Numbered from the stretch's first letter, positions 9,271-18,917 are shown. The stretch: 64,000 nt of DNA from Lacisediminimonas profundi (GCF_008831265.1 NZ_VTTH01000004.1:1-64000), one strand, 5' to 3'. Made by a program: numbers and translations. The notes: generated by a model from the sequence alone, not told the origin.

Positions 9271-10146
9271 GTGGACTTTACCCAGTTGCGTGCCTTTATC
9301 ACGGTCGCCCAGGAAGGCAACCTGACGCGGGCTGCAGAAAAACTCCATCTGACCCAACCCGCGGTCAGCCTGCAGATCAAGTCCTTGCAGCGGTCGCTCG
9401 ACCTGCAGCTATTTACCCGCACGCCGTCCGGCATGGCGCTTTCCACTGATGGCGCACGGCTGTTACCACTGGCAGAAAGAGTGCTGGCAAGCATCGCCGA
9501 CTTGCGACAAGCAGCCGCAGCCATGCATTCCACGGTGACTGGCAATCTTGCGATCGGCACCATACTCGACCCAGAATTCACGCGACTCGGTGCGGTCCTG
9601 AAACTGCTGGTCGAATCATTTCCCCAACTATCGACTGAGTTGTTGCACGGCATGTCCGGCTGGGTCCTGCAGCAAATCCGGGCCGGCCGGCTCGACGTTG
9701 GTTATTACCTTGGTGTGCCAGGCAAGGAATTCCACTGCCAGACCCTGACTTCGTTCACGTACAACGTAGTCGCGCCCCGCGGCTGGCGGTCGCGGGTCAT
9801 CGGTCGCGACTGGCCCGAACTGGCTCGCCTGCCATGGGTGTGGACGCCGCCCGAATCCGCGCACAACCGGATGCTCAGCAAGGTGTTTTCCCAATACAAG
9901 GCGACGCCGAACAAGGTCGCGCTGGTGGACCAGGAACCGTCAATGCTGGACCTGGTGAAATCAGGCGTCGGTTTATGCCTGGTCCGGGAGTCGACCGCGC
10001 TGAAAGAGGCACATCTGCATGGACTGGTGATCGCCGATCAGGTCAGTTTATTGACAGAATTAACATTTATCTGCCTTGCGCGCCGCAAGAACGAACCGGC
10101 AATCGCCGCCATTTTTTCGCTTCTGAAAACGGTCTGGGGTAACTGA
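9271..10146 (+). CDS. LysR-family transcriptional regulator
   Basis: About 291-residue LysR regulator. The N-terminal winged helix is clear (FTQLRAFITVAQEGNLTRAA, then LTQPAVSLQIKSLQ); the rest is the effector-binding domain. GGAG lies six bases before the GTG at 9271, so I prefer that start to the ATG at 9259, which overlaps the Shine-Dalgarno. Divergence from mmsA suggests it controls the mmsA-GMC-liv genes in response to the substrate or an intermediate. Confidence 0.88.
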   Translation: MDFTQLRAFITVAQEGNLTRAAEKLHLTQPAVSLQIKSLQRSLDLQLFTRTPSGMALSTDGARLLPLAERVLASIADLRQAAAAMHSTVTGNLAIGTILDPEFTRLGAVLKLLVESFPQLSTELLHGMSGWVLQQIRAGRLDVGYYLGVPGKEFHCQTLTSFTYNVVAPRGWRSRVIGRDWPELARLPWVWTPPESAHNRMLSKVFSQYKATPNKVALVDQEPSMLDLVKSGVGLCLVRESTALKEAHLHGLVIADQVSLLTELTFICLARRKNEPAIAAIFSLLKTVWGN

Positions 10147-10161
10147 GGGACCCTTTACCCC

Positions 10162-10328
10162 TGTGCACAAGCCTTGGGATAGCCTGCATCCAGACTGTGT
10201 ACAACGCAGGGAAAACATCTGTCGTCCAATTTTGTTCCCGAACTCTCCTTCTTGATTACAGTACTTTCAAGACCGGTTATCTGCACTGCAAGTCCTTGAA
10301 TTTCTGGCGGTATACTGACTTATCCACA
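10162..10328. promoter_or_regulatory. DnaA-box-like sites before mtnN
   Basis: The 268-base gap between the LysR gene and mtnN holds one perfect DnaA box, TTATCCACA (10320-10328), and two one-mismatch boxes in reverse orientation, TGTGCACAA (10162-10170) and TGTGTACAA (10196-10204). An AT-rich run (TTACTATTCTTATATAAAG) follows the perfect box. The sites may regulate the downstream gene or titrate DnaA. Confidence 0.45.
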
Positions 10329-10414
10329 GAAATGCAAGGCCGTTAACCTTATTACTATTCTTATATAAAGCTTTTTAGTACAAAGCACCCTTTCACTCAC
10401 CATCAAGCAGCAAC

Positions 10415-11179
10415 ATGCAAAAAAAGCAACGTCGCATCGGCATCATCAGCGCGCTTCAACAGGAACAGGCAGGTGTGGTTCAGCACCTGGAGCAAGCGGT
10501 CACAGCATCCCGTGGCATGCGGGACTATGTCGCTGGCAATTTATGGGGCCAGGAAGTCGTGTGCGTTCTGTCGCGATTGGGAAAGGTGGCCGCCGCGGCC
10601 ACTACAGCGACCCTGATCGAACGTTTCAATGTCACCGAGATCCTGTTCACCGGCGTGGCTGGCGGCGCTGGCGACGAAGTCCGGATCGGTGACCTCGTCA
10701 TTGCCGAACATCTGATCCAGCACGACATGGACAGCCGGCCACTGTTTCCGCGCTTCGAGATCCCGCTGACCAGTCTTGATCGTTTTGCAACCGACCAGGA
10801 ATTGACGGAAAGGCTGGATCGCGCCTGTACGAGTTTCCTTGAAAAGGACCTGGCTTCTGCGCTCACCGAAGACGATCGGGCGACGTTCCGTTTGCATGCG
10901 CCACGGGTTCACCGCGGCCTGATCGCCAGCGGCGACGAATTCATCCACCACCCCGAACGCCTTGGCCAGCTGCGCACGCTGTTGCCTGATTTGCTTGCTG
11001 TCGAAATGGAGGGCGCCGCAGTTGCGCAGGTCTGTTTCGAATTCGGCATCCCGTTTTCTGTCGTCAGGACAATTTCCGATGACGCCAATGCCGATTCAGC
11101 GGTCGACTTCCTGCGTTTCATCGACAAAGTGGCATCGCAATATGCCTTCCATCTGATTCGCCGTTTTTGCGAAGGCTAA
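10415..11179 (+). CDS. mtnN: 5'-methylthioadenosine/S-adenosylhomocysteine nucleosidase
   Basis: 254-residue cytoplasmic nucleosidase (Pfs family). It cleaves adenine from methylthioadenosine and S-adenosylhomocysteine, feeding methionine salvage and clearing methylation by-product. The N-terminus IGIISALQQEQ keeps the acid-base glutamate of the family (E12 of the E. coli enzyme), VEMEGAAVA keeps the ribose-binding glutamate, and RTISDDAN keeps the catalytic aspartate. It is about 20 residues longer than the E. coli protein, mainly through an insertion in the middle. The gene stands alone with DnaA-box-like sites on both sides. Confidence 0.85.
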   Translation: MQKKQRRIGIISALQQEQAGVVQHLEQAVTASRGMRDYVAGNLWGQEVVCVLSRLGKVAAAATTATLIERFNVTEILFTGVAGGAGDEVRIGDLVIAEHLIQHDMDSRPLFPRFEIPLTSLDRFATDQELTERLDRACTSFLEKDLASALTEDDRATFRLHAPRVHRGLIASGDEFIHHPERLGQLRTLLPDLLAVEMEGAAVAQVCFEFGIPFSVVRTISDDANADSAVDFLRFIDKVASQYAFHLIRRFCEG

Positions 11180-11579
11180 AAAAATAAAAAAGGCCGGTTT
11201 GGGTTAACTGTATTAATGATTGAGATTAGTAGTGATAGATAAGGGAAGCAGCTTTCTGTGGACAAGCCCATATTCCTGTATGAAATCAAGCTCATGGAGA
11301 ACGCATAAGGGCTGGCAGAACCCTTGTATCCGGCACCGGTGAAATCTGGACAAGAAATTCCCGCCCGTTTCTATTCTTCTTATCCTCAAACTATCCCTTG
11401 TTTTTCCACTGGTTTATCCACAAGCTGAAGCCTGGATGGTTCACGTTCTTTCTCTAAATTCTGTTAATCTCCAGCATCAGTTCCCGATCTGCTCCCATGC
11501 TCCCCAAGAACACCAACAAAGAAATCCAGCACGACTTGTGTGAAGTCGCCCCCGCCTGGCGCCTCGTGCTTTGCTGAAC
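11180..11579. other. AT-richer intergenic stretch with DnaA-box-like sites
   Basis: No gene is visible. A perfect DnaA box TTATCCACA lies at 11414-11422 and a one-mismatch box TGTGGACAA at 11257-11265. The stretch starts with an A-rich run directly after the mtnN stop and is poorer in GC than its surroundings. Confidence 0.45.
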
Positions 11580-12779
11580 ATGGCTGCTCCCGGGAACCGC
11601 TCCCTGTCCGCGCTCATCTGCGCGCTGGGGATTGCCCAAGTGATTTCCTGGGGCAGTTTTTATTATTCGATAGCAGTGCTGGGCGAAAGCATGCAGCGGG
11701 ACCTGGGTATTTCATCCTCCGTCCTGTTCGGCGCATTCACTTTCAGCTTGCTGATGTCCGGGCTTGCAGCACCGACAGTCGGGCGCTTGATCGATGAGCG
11801 TGGCGGACGGCGGATACTGAGCGCAGGCTCGATCATTGGTTGCCTTGCATTACTGTTGCTGGCCAGTGCGCAAGGGCCGGTTACGCTGCTGATCGGTTCG
11901 GCTGCTTCGGGTATCGCCATGTCGGTCTGCCTGTACGAGGCCGTTTTCATCACCCTCAACCAGGTTACCGGCGCGCGTTATCGGACTTCGGTGACGGCAG
12001 TGACACTGTTTGGCGGATTTGCGAGCACGGCTTTCTGGCCGCTTTCGCAGCTGTTGCTGGAGCTGGTCGGCTGGAGATGGACTTTACTGATCTACGCTGG
12101 CCTGCAATTCGCAGTGTGCTTGCCGCTGCATGCGCTGGTGCTGCCTGCGCACCAGCAGGCACCGGCACCGGCGGCCGGCGCCATCGAGGGCGCGAGTGAT
12201 GTTGTTCCCGCCCGCGGCAGCCGCTACAACTATCTCGCGATTGCCTTTGCGATAGGTTCGTTCGTGTTGTCAGCGCTGTCTGTGCATATCATCGCTCTGT
12301 TCAGGCAAGCGGGTCTGAGTGCCGGCGAAGCAGTTCTGGTTGCGACCCTGATCGGGCCAATGCAGGTGCTGGTGCGTGTGCTCGAGTTCGTATTGGCGCG
12401 CAATGTCGGTCCGGTTGGAATCGGTGCGGCATCTTTCCTGCTGATGGTAATGGCGACAGTCGCGCTCTACTTTGTCGACGGCTATTCGGCGCTGGCCTTC
12501 ATTGCCGCCGGCCTGTACGGATTCAGCAACGGCATCATGACGATCATCCGCGGCACAGTGCCAGCCGTATTGTTCGGACGCGAGGGCTATGGCGTCCTGC
12601 TGGGACGCCTTGCAAGACCGGCTTTCGCCGCCCGGGCGCTGGCGCCGTTCGGATTCTCGGCGATCCTTACCCTGGGCCTGATGCATGGCGACGCAATCCT
12701 GCTTCTCACTGCCTGCAGCCTGGTGGCAGGACTAGCCTACTTTCGAGCGGCGCTGGTGCGGACCACAAAGCCGGCCTAG
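11580..12779 (+). CDS. MFS transporter
   Basis: About 399-residue major facilitator superfamily protein with 12 hydrophobic segments. It starts MAAPGNRSLSALICALGIAQ; the loop GRLIDERGGRRIL between helices 2 and 3 fits the MFS DRxGRR motif. I start at the first ATG, since upstream in-frame TTG offers no better ribosome site. Its stop shares the CTAG with the stop of the convergent LysR gene (four-base overlap). Substrate unknown. Confidence 0.8.
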   Translation: MAAPGNRSLSALICALGIAQVISWGSFYYSIAVLGESMQRDLGISSSVLFGAFTFSLLMSGLAAPTVGRLIDERGGRRILSAGSIIGCLALLLLASAQGPVTLLIGSAASGIAMSVCLYEAVFITLNQVTGARYRTSVTAVTLFGGFASTAFWPLSQLLLELVGWRWTLLIYAGLQFAVCLPLHALVLPAHQQAPAPAAGAIEGASDVVPARGSRYNYLAIAFAIGSFVLSALSVHIIALFRQAGLSAGEAVLVATLIGPMQVLVRVLEFVLARNVGPVGIGAASFLLMVMATVALYFVDGYSALAFIAAGLYGFSNGIMTIIRGTVPAVLFGREGYGVLLGRLARPAFAARALAPFGFSAILTLGLMHGDAILLLTACSLVAGLAYFRAALVRTTKPA

Positions 12780-13738
12780 GAATCCGGACGGCCGAATTCA
12801 ATTTCGGCCGCCATTACCCCGCTCTTCATTTCCATCATCTGCCGCCTTAGCCACTGGTGTGCCGGATTGCGGGTATCCCGTTCATGCCATAGCATATCCA
12901 CATGTACGGAAGGCAGTTCGAGCGGCAGTTCTTTCGCAACCAGGTCCCCGATCATGCCAGTGGCGGCAATCAGGTGGCGCGGCAGCACGGTGATCAGGTC
13001 GGAATGGGCGACTATCCGGCCTGCGGTGAAAAACTGGTTGACGGTCAGGACGATTTTTCTTTCGAGGCCGATTTGCGCCAGAAGGTCGTCGATTACTGCA
13101 TACGCCCTCCCCGAGAAACTGACCAGTAGGTGTTTTGCCTTGCAGTAGGAATCCAGTGTCAGTTCGCCGCGCGCCAAGGGATGATCTTTGCGCATCACGC
13201 ACAGGTAGTGACCGGAATACACACGTTCGTGACGGATGGTGTTGTCGGCTCCACTGGCCAGTTGCGCAACCACGCCGGGGAAAAATCCTATCGCCAGGTC
13301 TATTTCGCCGCGTACCAGCATCGGACGTGGTTCACGGGTGGTCAGTGGTGTCATCCTGATTTTTATCCCTGCGCCCTGTTGTTCGATTGCCCTGACCAGG
13401 CCAGGCAGGCCGAGCGCTGCGGTCGCGTCCGCCATCGCCAGTCGAAAAGTGGCATGGGCGCTACGAATGTCGAAAACATTCGGTTCGACAGCGTCCTCCA
13501 GGGCGGACAAGGCCTTCCTCACTGTCGGCCACAAGGTTTCTGCATGTGGCGTCGGCTTCACTCCATGAGCTGTACGAATCAACAGGTCGTCTCCCAGCGC
13601 ATCCCGAAGGCGCCGCAGCGCGTTTGATACGGCTGGCTGTGTCATGGCCAGCCGTTCGGCCGCCCGTGTCAGGTTCTGCTCGATCATGATCGCGTCAAAA
13701 ACCCGAAGGAGGTTGAGGTCCAGCGTCAGGAAACTCAT
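12776..13738 (-). CDS. LysR-family transcriptional regulator (NodD/PnbR-like subgroup)
   Basis: About 320-residue LysR regulator with the subgroup-typical N-terminus LDLNLLRVFDAIMIEQNLTR, then AMTQPAVSNALRRLRDALGD. The C-terminal part is a periplasmic-binding-like effector domain. The ATG at 13738 is preferred to the in-frame TTG nine bases upstream. Its gene ends four bases inside the convergent MFS gene; regulation of that transporter or of the divergent small gene at 13860 is possible but not shown. Confidence 0.87.
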   Translation of the reverse strand: MSFLTLDLNLLRVFDAIMIEQNLTRAAERLAMTQPAVSNALRRLRDALGDDLLIRTAHGVKPTPHAETLWPTVRKALSALEDAVEPNVFDIRSAHATFRLAMADATAALGLPGLVRAIEQQGAGIKIRMTPLTTREPRPMLVRGEIDLAIGFFPGVVAQLASGADNTIRHERVYSGHYLCVMRKDHPLARGELTLDSYCKAKHLLVSFSGRAYAVIDDLLAQIGLERKIVLTVNQFFTAGRIVAHSDLITVLPRHLIAATGMIGDLVAKELPLELPSVHVDMLWHERDTRNPAHQWLRRQMMEMKSGVMAAEIEFGRPDS

Positions 13739-13859
13739 GGCAGGCAACTATCTCTGGATGATATTCATGGGCGGCATAGCTGATATGACGCCTGTCAATT
13801 GGATTTATATCTTATCCCTTCATATACTGCGATGCAACATGGAATGAACGGAGGAAGAA

Positions 13860-14177
13860 ATGGGTTTTCTGACATTGGGTTTTCCCTTTGAGGCAATGTT
13901 GCCGATGACAAACAGCATGATCGGTTCTGCTGCAACTGCGGTACGGCCTCTGATCGGGTTTGGCATATTCGCCACGTTGCTCGTGCTGTTCCGGCCCTTG
14001 CTGACCGGACTGGTCCGTGCTGGCCTGCTGCTGCTTGCGCCCCGCAAAACCTTGGAAGAGCGTCGCTCGCGTGCACGGATGGATGACATGATCGCTATCA
14101 ATCGATTTGCGCGCAGCGTGGAAAACCAGCATCCGGGGCTGGCATCGGAACTGCGCGCCATGGCTATGCGTGACTAA
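13860..14177 (+). CDS. Small membrane protein of unknown function
   Basis: 105-residue protein with a near-ideal ribosome site (GGAGGA five bases before the ATG). One long or two short hydrophobic segments cover residues about 22-60, followed by an amphipathic charged tail (EERRSRARMDDMIAINRFARSVENQ). I do not recognise a family. Codon use matches neighbours and the start is strong, so it is probably real. Confidence 0.65.
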   Translation: MGFLTLGFPFEAMLPMTNSMIGSAATAVRPLIGFGIFATLLVLFRPLLTGLVRAGLLLLAPRKTLEERRSRARMDDMIAINRFARSVENQHPGLASELRAMAMRD

Positions 14178-14236
14178 GAAAGCCGAATTTTCCGGTTAGG
14201 AAAAGTACTTATTTATTAATAGTCATACTGGTTATT

Positions 14237-14346
14237 TTGGCAACGTATATATTGACGTTGCGTCAGATGTTTTCACGGATGTCTCCTCCTCCCCTAACGG
14301 GAAGGTTAAGGTCCCAGCTGGTAATACCCAGCGGGGCCATTTTTTT
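14237..14346 (+). ncRNA. Candidate small RNA with anti-Shine-Dalgarno motif
   Basis: The 190-base gap between the small membrane gene and the MFS gene has the parts of a trans-acting sRNA: a 5' hairpin GCAACGT-N8-ACGTTGC, an unpaired pyrimidine run CTCCTCCTCCCC that complements ribosome binding sites, then a strong intrinsic terminator. It could instead be the 3' untranslated end of the 105-residue gene. No clear promoter is seen, so the 5' end is approximate. Confidence 0.4.
14310..14346 (+). terminator. Intrinsic terminator
   Basis: GGTCCCAGCTGG (14310-14321) pairs with CCAGCGGGGCC (14328-14338) around TAATAC, with one bulge and a G-T pair, and a run of seven T follows. It serves the + strand. 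Confidence 0.85.
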
Positions 14347-14370
14347 GTCCCCGCCAATCCTCAATCTGGT

Positions 14371-15624
14371 CTAGCTTCCGGCAACCCGGAGCTTGCTTTC
14401 AAGGTCGGCTTGCTTGGCCTTGCGCAGGCTGAAGTTCCATGCGATGGCAAACAGGCCGATGGCAAAGCCGGCGATGACCGGACCCGTTCCAAGCCCGGCG
14501 ATGAGCCAGGCGGCGAGCGCCACGCCCAGGGATTGACCCAGGAAGAAGCAGGATGCGAAGCTGCTCACCGCAGCGCCCCGGCGCTCAGCCGCCATTTGGG
14601 TCGCATTGATCTGCAGGGTGTTATGAAACATGTAGAAGCCCAGTCCGGCGACGAAGCAGCCAGGCACGGCCCAGATCCATGACGGTGCCAGCCCGATCGA
14701 CAGCAGCGCGGCGCAAACCAGTCCACCACCCCAGCGTATCAGTCCAATTTCTCCGAGTCGGCGCACCAGGCTTGCCGAGAACATAGCGAACAATATCCCG
14801 CCCAGGCCAAACAGCATGACCAGCGCGCCCGCCGTGGTCAGCGACACACCGAAGTTCTGGTGCAGGTGTGAGGTAATGAAAGCAAACGCCCCATACAGGA
14901 ACATCCCTTCCAGGAACACCGTCGCCAGCACGACTTTTACCCAGCGCTTGCCGAGTACCTCGCCGAATTCCGACACCATCCGCGCGATCACCCGGCCTTC
15001 GCTTTTCCGGACGACGCGCGCATGATCCGGCAGCCGACGGTCAAGCGAAAACAGGATTGCGCTGATCACCGCGAACAGGCCGGCAATCCCGACGAAAGGC
15101 GGGCGCCATCCGAAATGGTCGGCAGCCAATCCGCCCAGAAGTACTCCGCACGACACGCCCAGGATCTGGCCGATCAGGAAGCGCGCCAGAACCGGTTGCC
15201 GTTGCTCGTACGGTATGACATCGCCGATCCAGGCCATCGACAGCGGAATCACGGCAGCTGCGGTCGCGCCTGCCAGCAGCCGCGCGGCGATCAGCAAGGG
15301 AAATGTCGGCGCCATCGCGCACAACAGCGCGGTAACGACGCCGGCCGCGCATGCCATCGCAATCACCAGGTATTTCCCGAAACGGTCCCCAAGTGGACCG
15401 AACAGAAGCTGCGCGAGACCGTAGGCAATCGAGAACGAGGTGATGGTGTACGACGCTGTGCCAAGGGAGAGCTGGAAGTCGGAAGCGAGGCGGGGCAACA
15501 ACGAGTCGGTCAGCCGCATTGAACTGCCGCTGGCAAAGGCCGCCAGCGAAAGGCAGATGATCGCAGTGCGAATGGTGCGTGCCGAATCAGGATCGGCGGG
15601 TGGCTTGGGCGGGGCGGAGCTCAT
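14371..15624 (-). CDS. MFS transporter
   Basis: 417-residue major facilitator with about 12 hydrophobic helices. The loop LLFGPLGDRFGKY matches the MFS motif A between helices 2 and 3. The N-terminus is proline-rich and cytoplasmic. It resembles drug or sugar efflux members of the family; substrate unknown. It stands alone, with the next gene upstream about 80 bases away on the same strand. Confidence 0.8.
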   Translation of the reverse strand: MSSAPPKPPADPDSARTIRTAIICLSLAAFASGSSMRLTDSLLPRLASDFQLSLGTASYTITSFSIAYGLAQLLFGPLGDRFGKYLVIAMACAAGVVTALLCAMAPTFPLLIAARLLAGATAAAVIPLSMAWIGDVIPYEQRQPVLARFLIGQILGVSCGVLLGGLAADHFGWRPPFVGIAGLFAVISAILFSLDRRLPDHARVVRKSEGRVIARMVSEFGEVLGKRWVKVVLATVFLEGMFLYGAFAFITSHLHQNFGVSLTTAGALVMLFGLGGILFAMFSASLVRRLGEIGLIRWGGGLVCAALLSIGLAPSWIWAVPGCFVAGLGFYMFHNTLQINATQMAAERRGAAVSSFASCFFLGQSLGVALAAWLIAGLGTGPVIAGFAIGLFAIAWNFSLRKAKQADLESKLRVAGS

Positions 15625-15707
15625 GAACGATGCTTGCTGGAATAACCATCATTCTAGCGCTTTGCCGCACTCGCCATCGGACGGCGGGCGGCGGTCACAA
15701 AGGAGCA

Positions 15708-16853
15708 TCACCCTTCGAGCAGCAAGCGGGCCGTCTGCGTAGCGATCAGGGGACTCAATGCCACACCCATCCCGTTGCATCCGAATCCCGCTACCACGCG
15801 CTGCCCCGAGCGCTCCACCAGAGGCTGCTTGTTCGCCGTAAATCCCATGATGCCAGCCCAGCGGGAGGCGATGCGATACGGCCGCCCCGGCAGGATAGTG
15901 TCTGCCAGCATCCGCTCCAGCGCATCCTGTACCTTCGCCGACACTGCCATTTCCGTAGTGGCCTCGGCCGTGAAATCCAGATTGCGCCCGCCACCCAGCA
16001 ACACCCGCTCGCCGACGTTGCGGAAATAGTAGTAACCCTGTTCGATGTGGAAGCAACCACGAAACGGCAGTCCGGGCAGCGGATCAGTCACGAGCACCTG
16101 CCCTCGTCCCGGCACGACAGGCAAGGATGGCAAGAGAGAGGGTATCAGCGCATTGGTGCATACAGCGACCCGCTGCGCGCGCATGCAAGTGCCGCCAGCC
16201 AGCCAGACGTCCACCCCGCTGGCGCCCTCCTCAAGGCCTACCACCTCTGCCCCGTTGATGATCTCGATATCGTTTTGCACAGCTGTCCGCCGCAGGGCCT
16301 GCATAGCCTTTCCGGAGTGCAGCTGCCCCTCCAGCGGATTGCTGACCATGGCCAGCACATCAGGTCCGAATCCAGCTGTTGCGAAAGCGGATTCGTTCAG
16401 CGCAAAAACCGCTTTGCCAACCAGTGGGTGCAGCAAGCGGTTGGCTTCATCGAGCCGTTCCAATGCCGGTTGTTCGGCAGCGCGTATCAGTTCATGGCCG
16501 CCCATGCTTTCGTATTCCATGGCCTCATCGCCGATCAGCTTCCGAAGCAGGGAAATGCCGCGCCAGCGTTGATCGATCAGGTCCAGCGCGGCTGACGCGC
16601 CGATTGAATCAATATCGGCCAGGATTTCAGTCAGGCTGCCGAAGCACGCGAAACCAGCGTTGCGGGTGGAGGCGCCAGCCGGCAGCATGCCGCGCTCTAG
16701 CACGAGTATCCGTTGTCCCGGCAGGTGCGTGCGCAATGAGAGCGCAGTCTGCAGTCCAACCAGGCCTGCGCCGACGACGATGCAGTGCGCGCTCGCCATC
16801 GCGTCCTGTTCCCAATAACTGAATTGCATGCCTGGACTCGAAGATGGGTTCAT
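15708..16853 (-). CDS. FAD-dependent amino-acid/amine oxidase (DadA/glycine oxidase family)
   Basis: About 381-residue flavoprotein of the DAO family. The FAD motif IVVGAGLVGLQTALSL is followed by a glutamate in LVLERGMLPAGASTRNAGF, as expected; the C-terminus GFGCNGMGVALSPLIA is the second FAD-contact segment. The start ATG overlaps the stop of the pseudouridine synthase gene (ATGA), so translation is likely coupled; a second ATG eight codons in is an alternative. Substrate is unknown. Confidence 0.78.
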   Translation of the reverse strand: MNPSSSPGMQFSYWEQDAMASAHCIVVGAGLVGLQTALSLRTHLPGQRILVLERGMLPAGASTRNAGFACFGSLTEILADIDSIGASAALDLIDQRWRGISLLRKLIGDEAMEYESMGGHELIRAAEQPALERLDEANRLLHPLVGKAVFALNESAFATAGFGPDVLAMVSNPLEGQLHSGKAMQALRRTAVQNDIEIINGAEVVGLEEGASGVDVWLAGGTCMRAQRVAVCTNALIPSLLPSLPVVPGRGQVLVTDPLPGLPFRGCFHIEQGYYYFRNVGERVLLGGGRNLDFTAEATTEMAVSAKVQDALERMLADTILPGRPYRIASRWAGIMGFTANKQPLVERSGQRVVAGFGCNGMGVALSPLIATQTARLLLEG

Positions 16854-17743
16854 AGCGTACGCGCACTTTCGAAGCAATGCCGGACGCCGCTGACCGGATC
16901 AATGAAGGACAGCGACCGCGCCAGCAGTTTCAATGGCTTCTCGTAGTTTTCCGCACCGACCGGATGCACCACCGGGTACAGCAAGTCGTTCAGGATTGGC
17001 ATGTCCAGCCCGAGCATGTGCAGCCGCAACTGGTGCGTCTTTCCGGTCGAGGGGCGCAAGCGATAGCGCCAGCAGGACAATCCTTTTTCGAGAACCTCGA
17101 TTTCCGTATGTGAATTAGGCTCGCCGCCGGATTCCTTCATCATGAAAAAGCGTTCGCCGGGGATGATCCGGCTGCGGCGGGTCAGCGGGAACGACAGGTC
17201 CGGCCGACCCGGTGCGAGCGCCTCATACACCTTGTCGACAGTGCGTTCCCGAAACAGCGCCTGATAGCGGCCCCGCGTCTCGGGATTGAGCGAAAACGCG
17301 ACCACACCGGCGGTTTCACGGTCGAGCCGGTGGATCGGAACCAAGGCATCGCAGCCGGTCTTCAGTTTCAGGCGGACCAGCAAGGTTTCGTGCAGAAAGC
17401 GGCCGGATGGCGTAACGGGAAGAAAATGCGGCTTGTCTGCGACCAGCAGATGCTCGTCCTGATACAGGATGAATTCGTCGAAAGGAATCGGCGGCTCGTG
17501 CGCGATCTCGCGGTAATAGAAGACCTGCATGCCGGCGCAATAACCGGCATCAGGAAGCAGCATCGACCCGCGGGCATCGCGCACATCGCCGGCTTGCATG
17601 CGCCGCTGCCATTGACTGGCATCTACCGCCGGAAAACGCTCCGTCAGGAAATTCAGCAAGTCAGGCCAGGGACCCTGCGGCAACCAGATATAGCTTGGCG
17701 CGACCCCCTCCCTGACAGGCAGCGGCACAGGGATCGCTGTCAT
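16850..17743 (-). CDS. RluA-family pseudouridine synthase
   Basis: 297-residue RNA pseudouridine synthase. The catalytic aspartate lies in the family motif PIHRLDRETAGVV near residue 140, followed by ALFRERTVDKVYEAL. An N-terminal region of about 90 residues resembles a degenerate S4-like domain. The target RNA cannot be read from sequence; it is not an obvious RluC or RluD. It starts 28 bases after frmA and overlaps the FAD oxidase gene by four bases. Confidence 0.85.
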   Translation of the reverse strand: MTAIPVPLPVREGVAPSYIWLPQGPWPDLLNFLTERFPAVDASQWQRRMQAGDVRDARGSMLLPDAGYCAGMQVFYYREIAHEPPIPFDEFILYQDEHLLVADKPHFLPVTPSGRFLHETLLVRLKLKTGCDALVPIHRLDRETAGVVAFSLNPETRGRYQALFRERTVDKVYEALAPGRPDLSFPLTRRSRIIPGERFFMMKESGGEPNSHTEIEVLEKGLSCWRYRLRPSTGKTHQLRLHMLGLDMPILNDLLYPVVHPVGAENYEKPLKLLARSLSFIDPVSGVRHCFESARTL

Positions 17744-17771
17744 GCTGCCGGGCCCCGATCATCCAGCATCG

Positions 17772-18878
17772 TCAATAGATCACCACCGAGCGGATCGATT
17801 CGCCGCGATGCATCAGGTCGAATCCTTCGTTGATGCGCTCCAGTGGCATCGTGTGGGTAATCAGGTCGTCGATGTTGAGCTTGCCCTCCATGTACCAGTC
17901 GACGATCTTCGGTACGTCGGTGCGTCCGCGTGCGCCGCCGAACGCGCTGCCCTTCCATTCCCGCCCGGTCACCAGCTGGAACGGCCGGGTGGAAATTTCC
18001 TGGCCGGAAGCGGCCACCCCGATGATCACGGACTGGCCCCACCCCTTGTGGCAGCACTCAAGCGCCTGGCGCATCGTGGTGGTGTTGCCGATGCATTCAA
18101 AGCTGTAGTCTGCGCCGCCATCGGTCAGCTGGATGATGTCATCCACCACGTCCTTCGACTTGCGCGGATTGACGAAGTGGGTCATGCCGAATTTACGCGC
18201 CATCTGTTCCCGCGCGGGATTGATGTCGACCCCGATGATCTTGTCAGCGCCGACCATGCGCGCCGCCTGGATCACGTTCAATCCGATTCCGCCCAGTCCG
18301 AACACCACGACATTGGCGCCGGCCTCGACCTTGGCCGTGAAGATCACCGCGCCCACGCCGGTAGTGACGCCGCAGCCGATATAGCAGACCTTGTCGAACG
18401 GCGCGTCAGGGCGGATTTTTGCCACCGCGATTTCAGGCACCACGATGTAATTGGAAAACGTCGACGTGCCCATGTAATGGAACAGCGGCCGGCCATCCAG
18501 CGAGAACCGGCTGCTGCCGTCCGGCATCAGGCCGCGCCCCTGGGTGGAGCGGATCGCCTGGCACAGATTGGTCTTGCGGGACAGGCAGAATTTGCACTCG
18601 CGGCATTCCGGCGTGTACAGCGGAATCACGTGATCGTCCTTCTTCAGGGATTTCACGCCTGGCCCGACGTCCACCACGATTCCCGCGCCTTCATGGCCAA
18701 GTATTGCCGGGAAGATGCCCTCCGGATCGGCGCCGGATAGCGTGTACTGGTCGGTGTGGCAGATGCCGGTGGCCTTTATCTCGATCAGGACCTCGCCGGC
18801 GCGCGGGCCTTCCAGGTCGACTTCGGCTATCGACAGCGGTGCACCCGCTTTCCAGGCAATTGCCGCTCTTGTTTTCAT
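17772..18878 (-). CDS. frmA: S-(hydroxymethyl)glutathione dehydrogenase (class III alcohol dehydrogenase)
   Basis: 368-residue zinc enzyme that oxidises S-hydroxymethylglutathione, the glutathione adduct of formaldehyde, and reduces S-nitrosoglutathione. Catalytic zinc ligands are visible in [11 protein letters not shown] and GHEGAG, structural zinc cysteines in [17 protein letters not shown], and the NAD fold in [12 protein letters not shown]. Length is normal. The usual partner, S-formylglutathione hydrolase (fghA), is not adjacent; a pseudouridine synthase follows instead. A 78-residue gene precedes it by 39 bases. Confidence 0.93.
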   Translation of the reverse strand: MKTRAAIAWKAGAPLSIAEVDLEGPRAGEVLIEIKATGICHTDQYTLSGADPEGIFPAILGHEGAGIVVDVGPGVKSLKKDDHVIPLYTPECRECKFCLSRKTNLCQAIRSTQGRGLMPDGSSRFSLDGRPLFHYMGTSTFSNYIVVPEIAVAKIRPDAPFDKVCYIGCGVTTGVGAVIFTAKVEAGANVVVFGLGGIGLNVIQAARMVGADKIIGVDINPAREQMARKFGMTHFVNPRKSKDVVDDIIQLTDGGADYSFECIGNTTTMRQALECCHKGWGQSVIIGVAASGQEISTRPFQLVTGREWKGSAFGGARGRTDVPKIVDWYMEGKLNIDDLITHTMPLERINEGFDLMHRGESIRSVVIY

Positions 18879-18917
18879 CGGGCTTTCCTATTTTTGAGGG
18901 TTGGCTCGTGAAGCAGC

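Noticed and set aside
10162-11422. Calling 10.1-11.5 kb the replication origin
   Set aside because: It is 52 kb from dnaA, and the boxes alone are not enough; the evidence does not distinguish titration sites from an origin.
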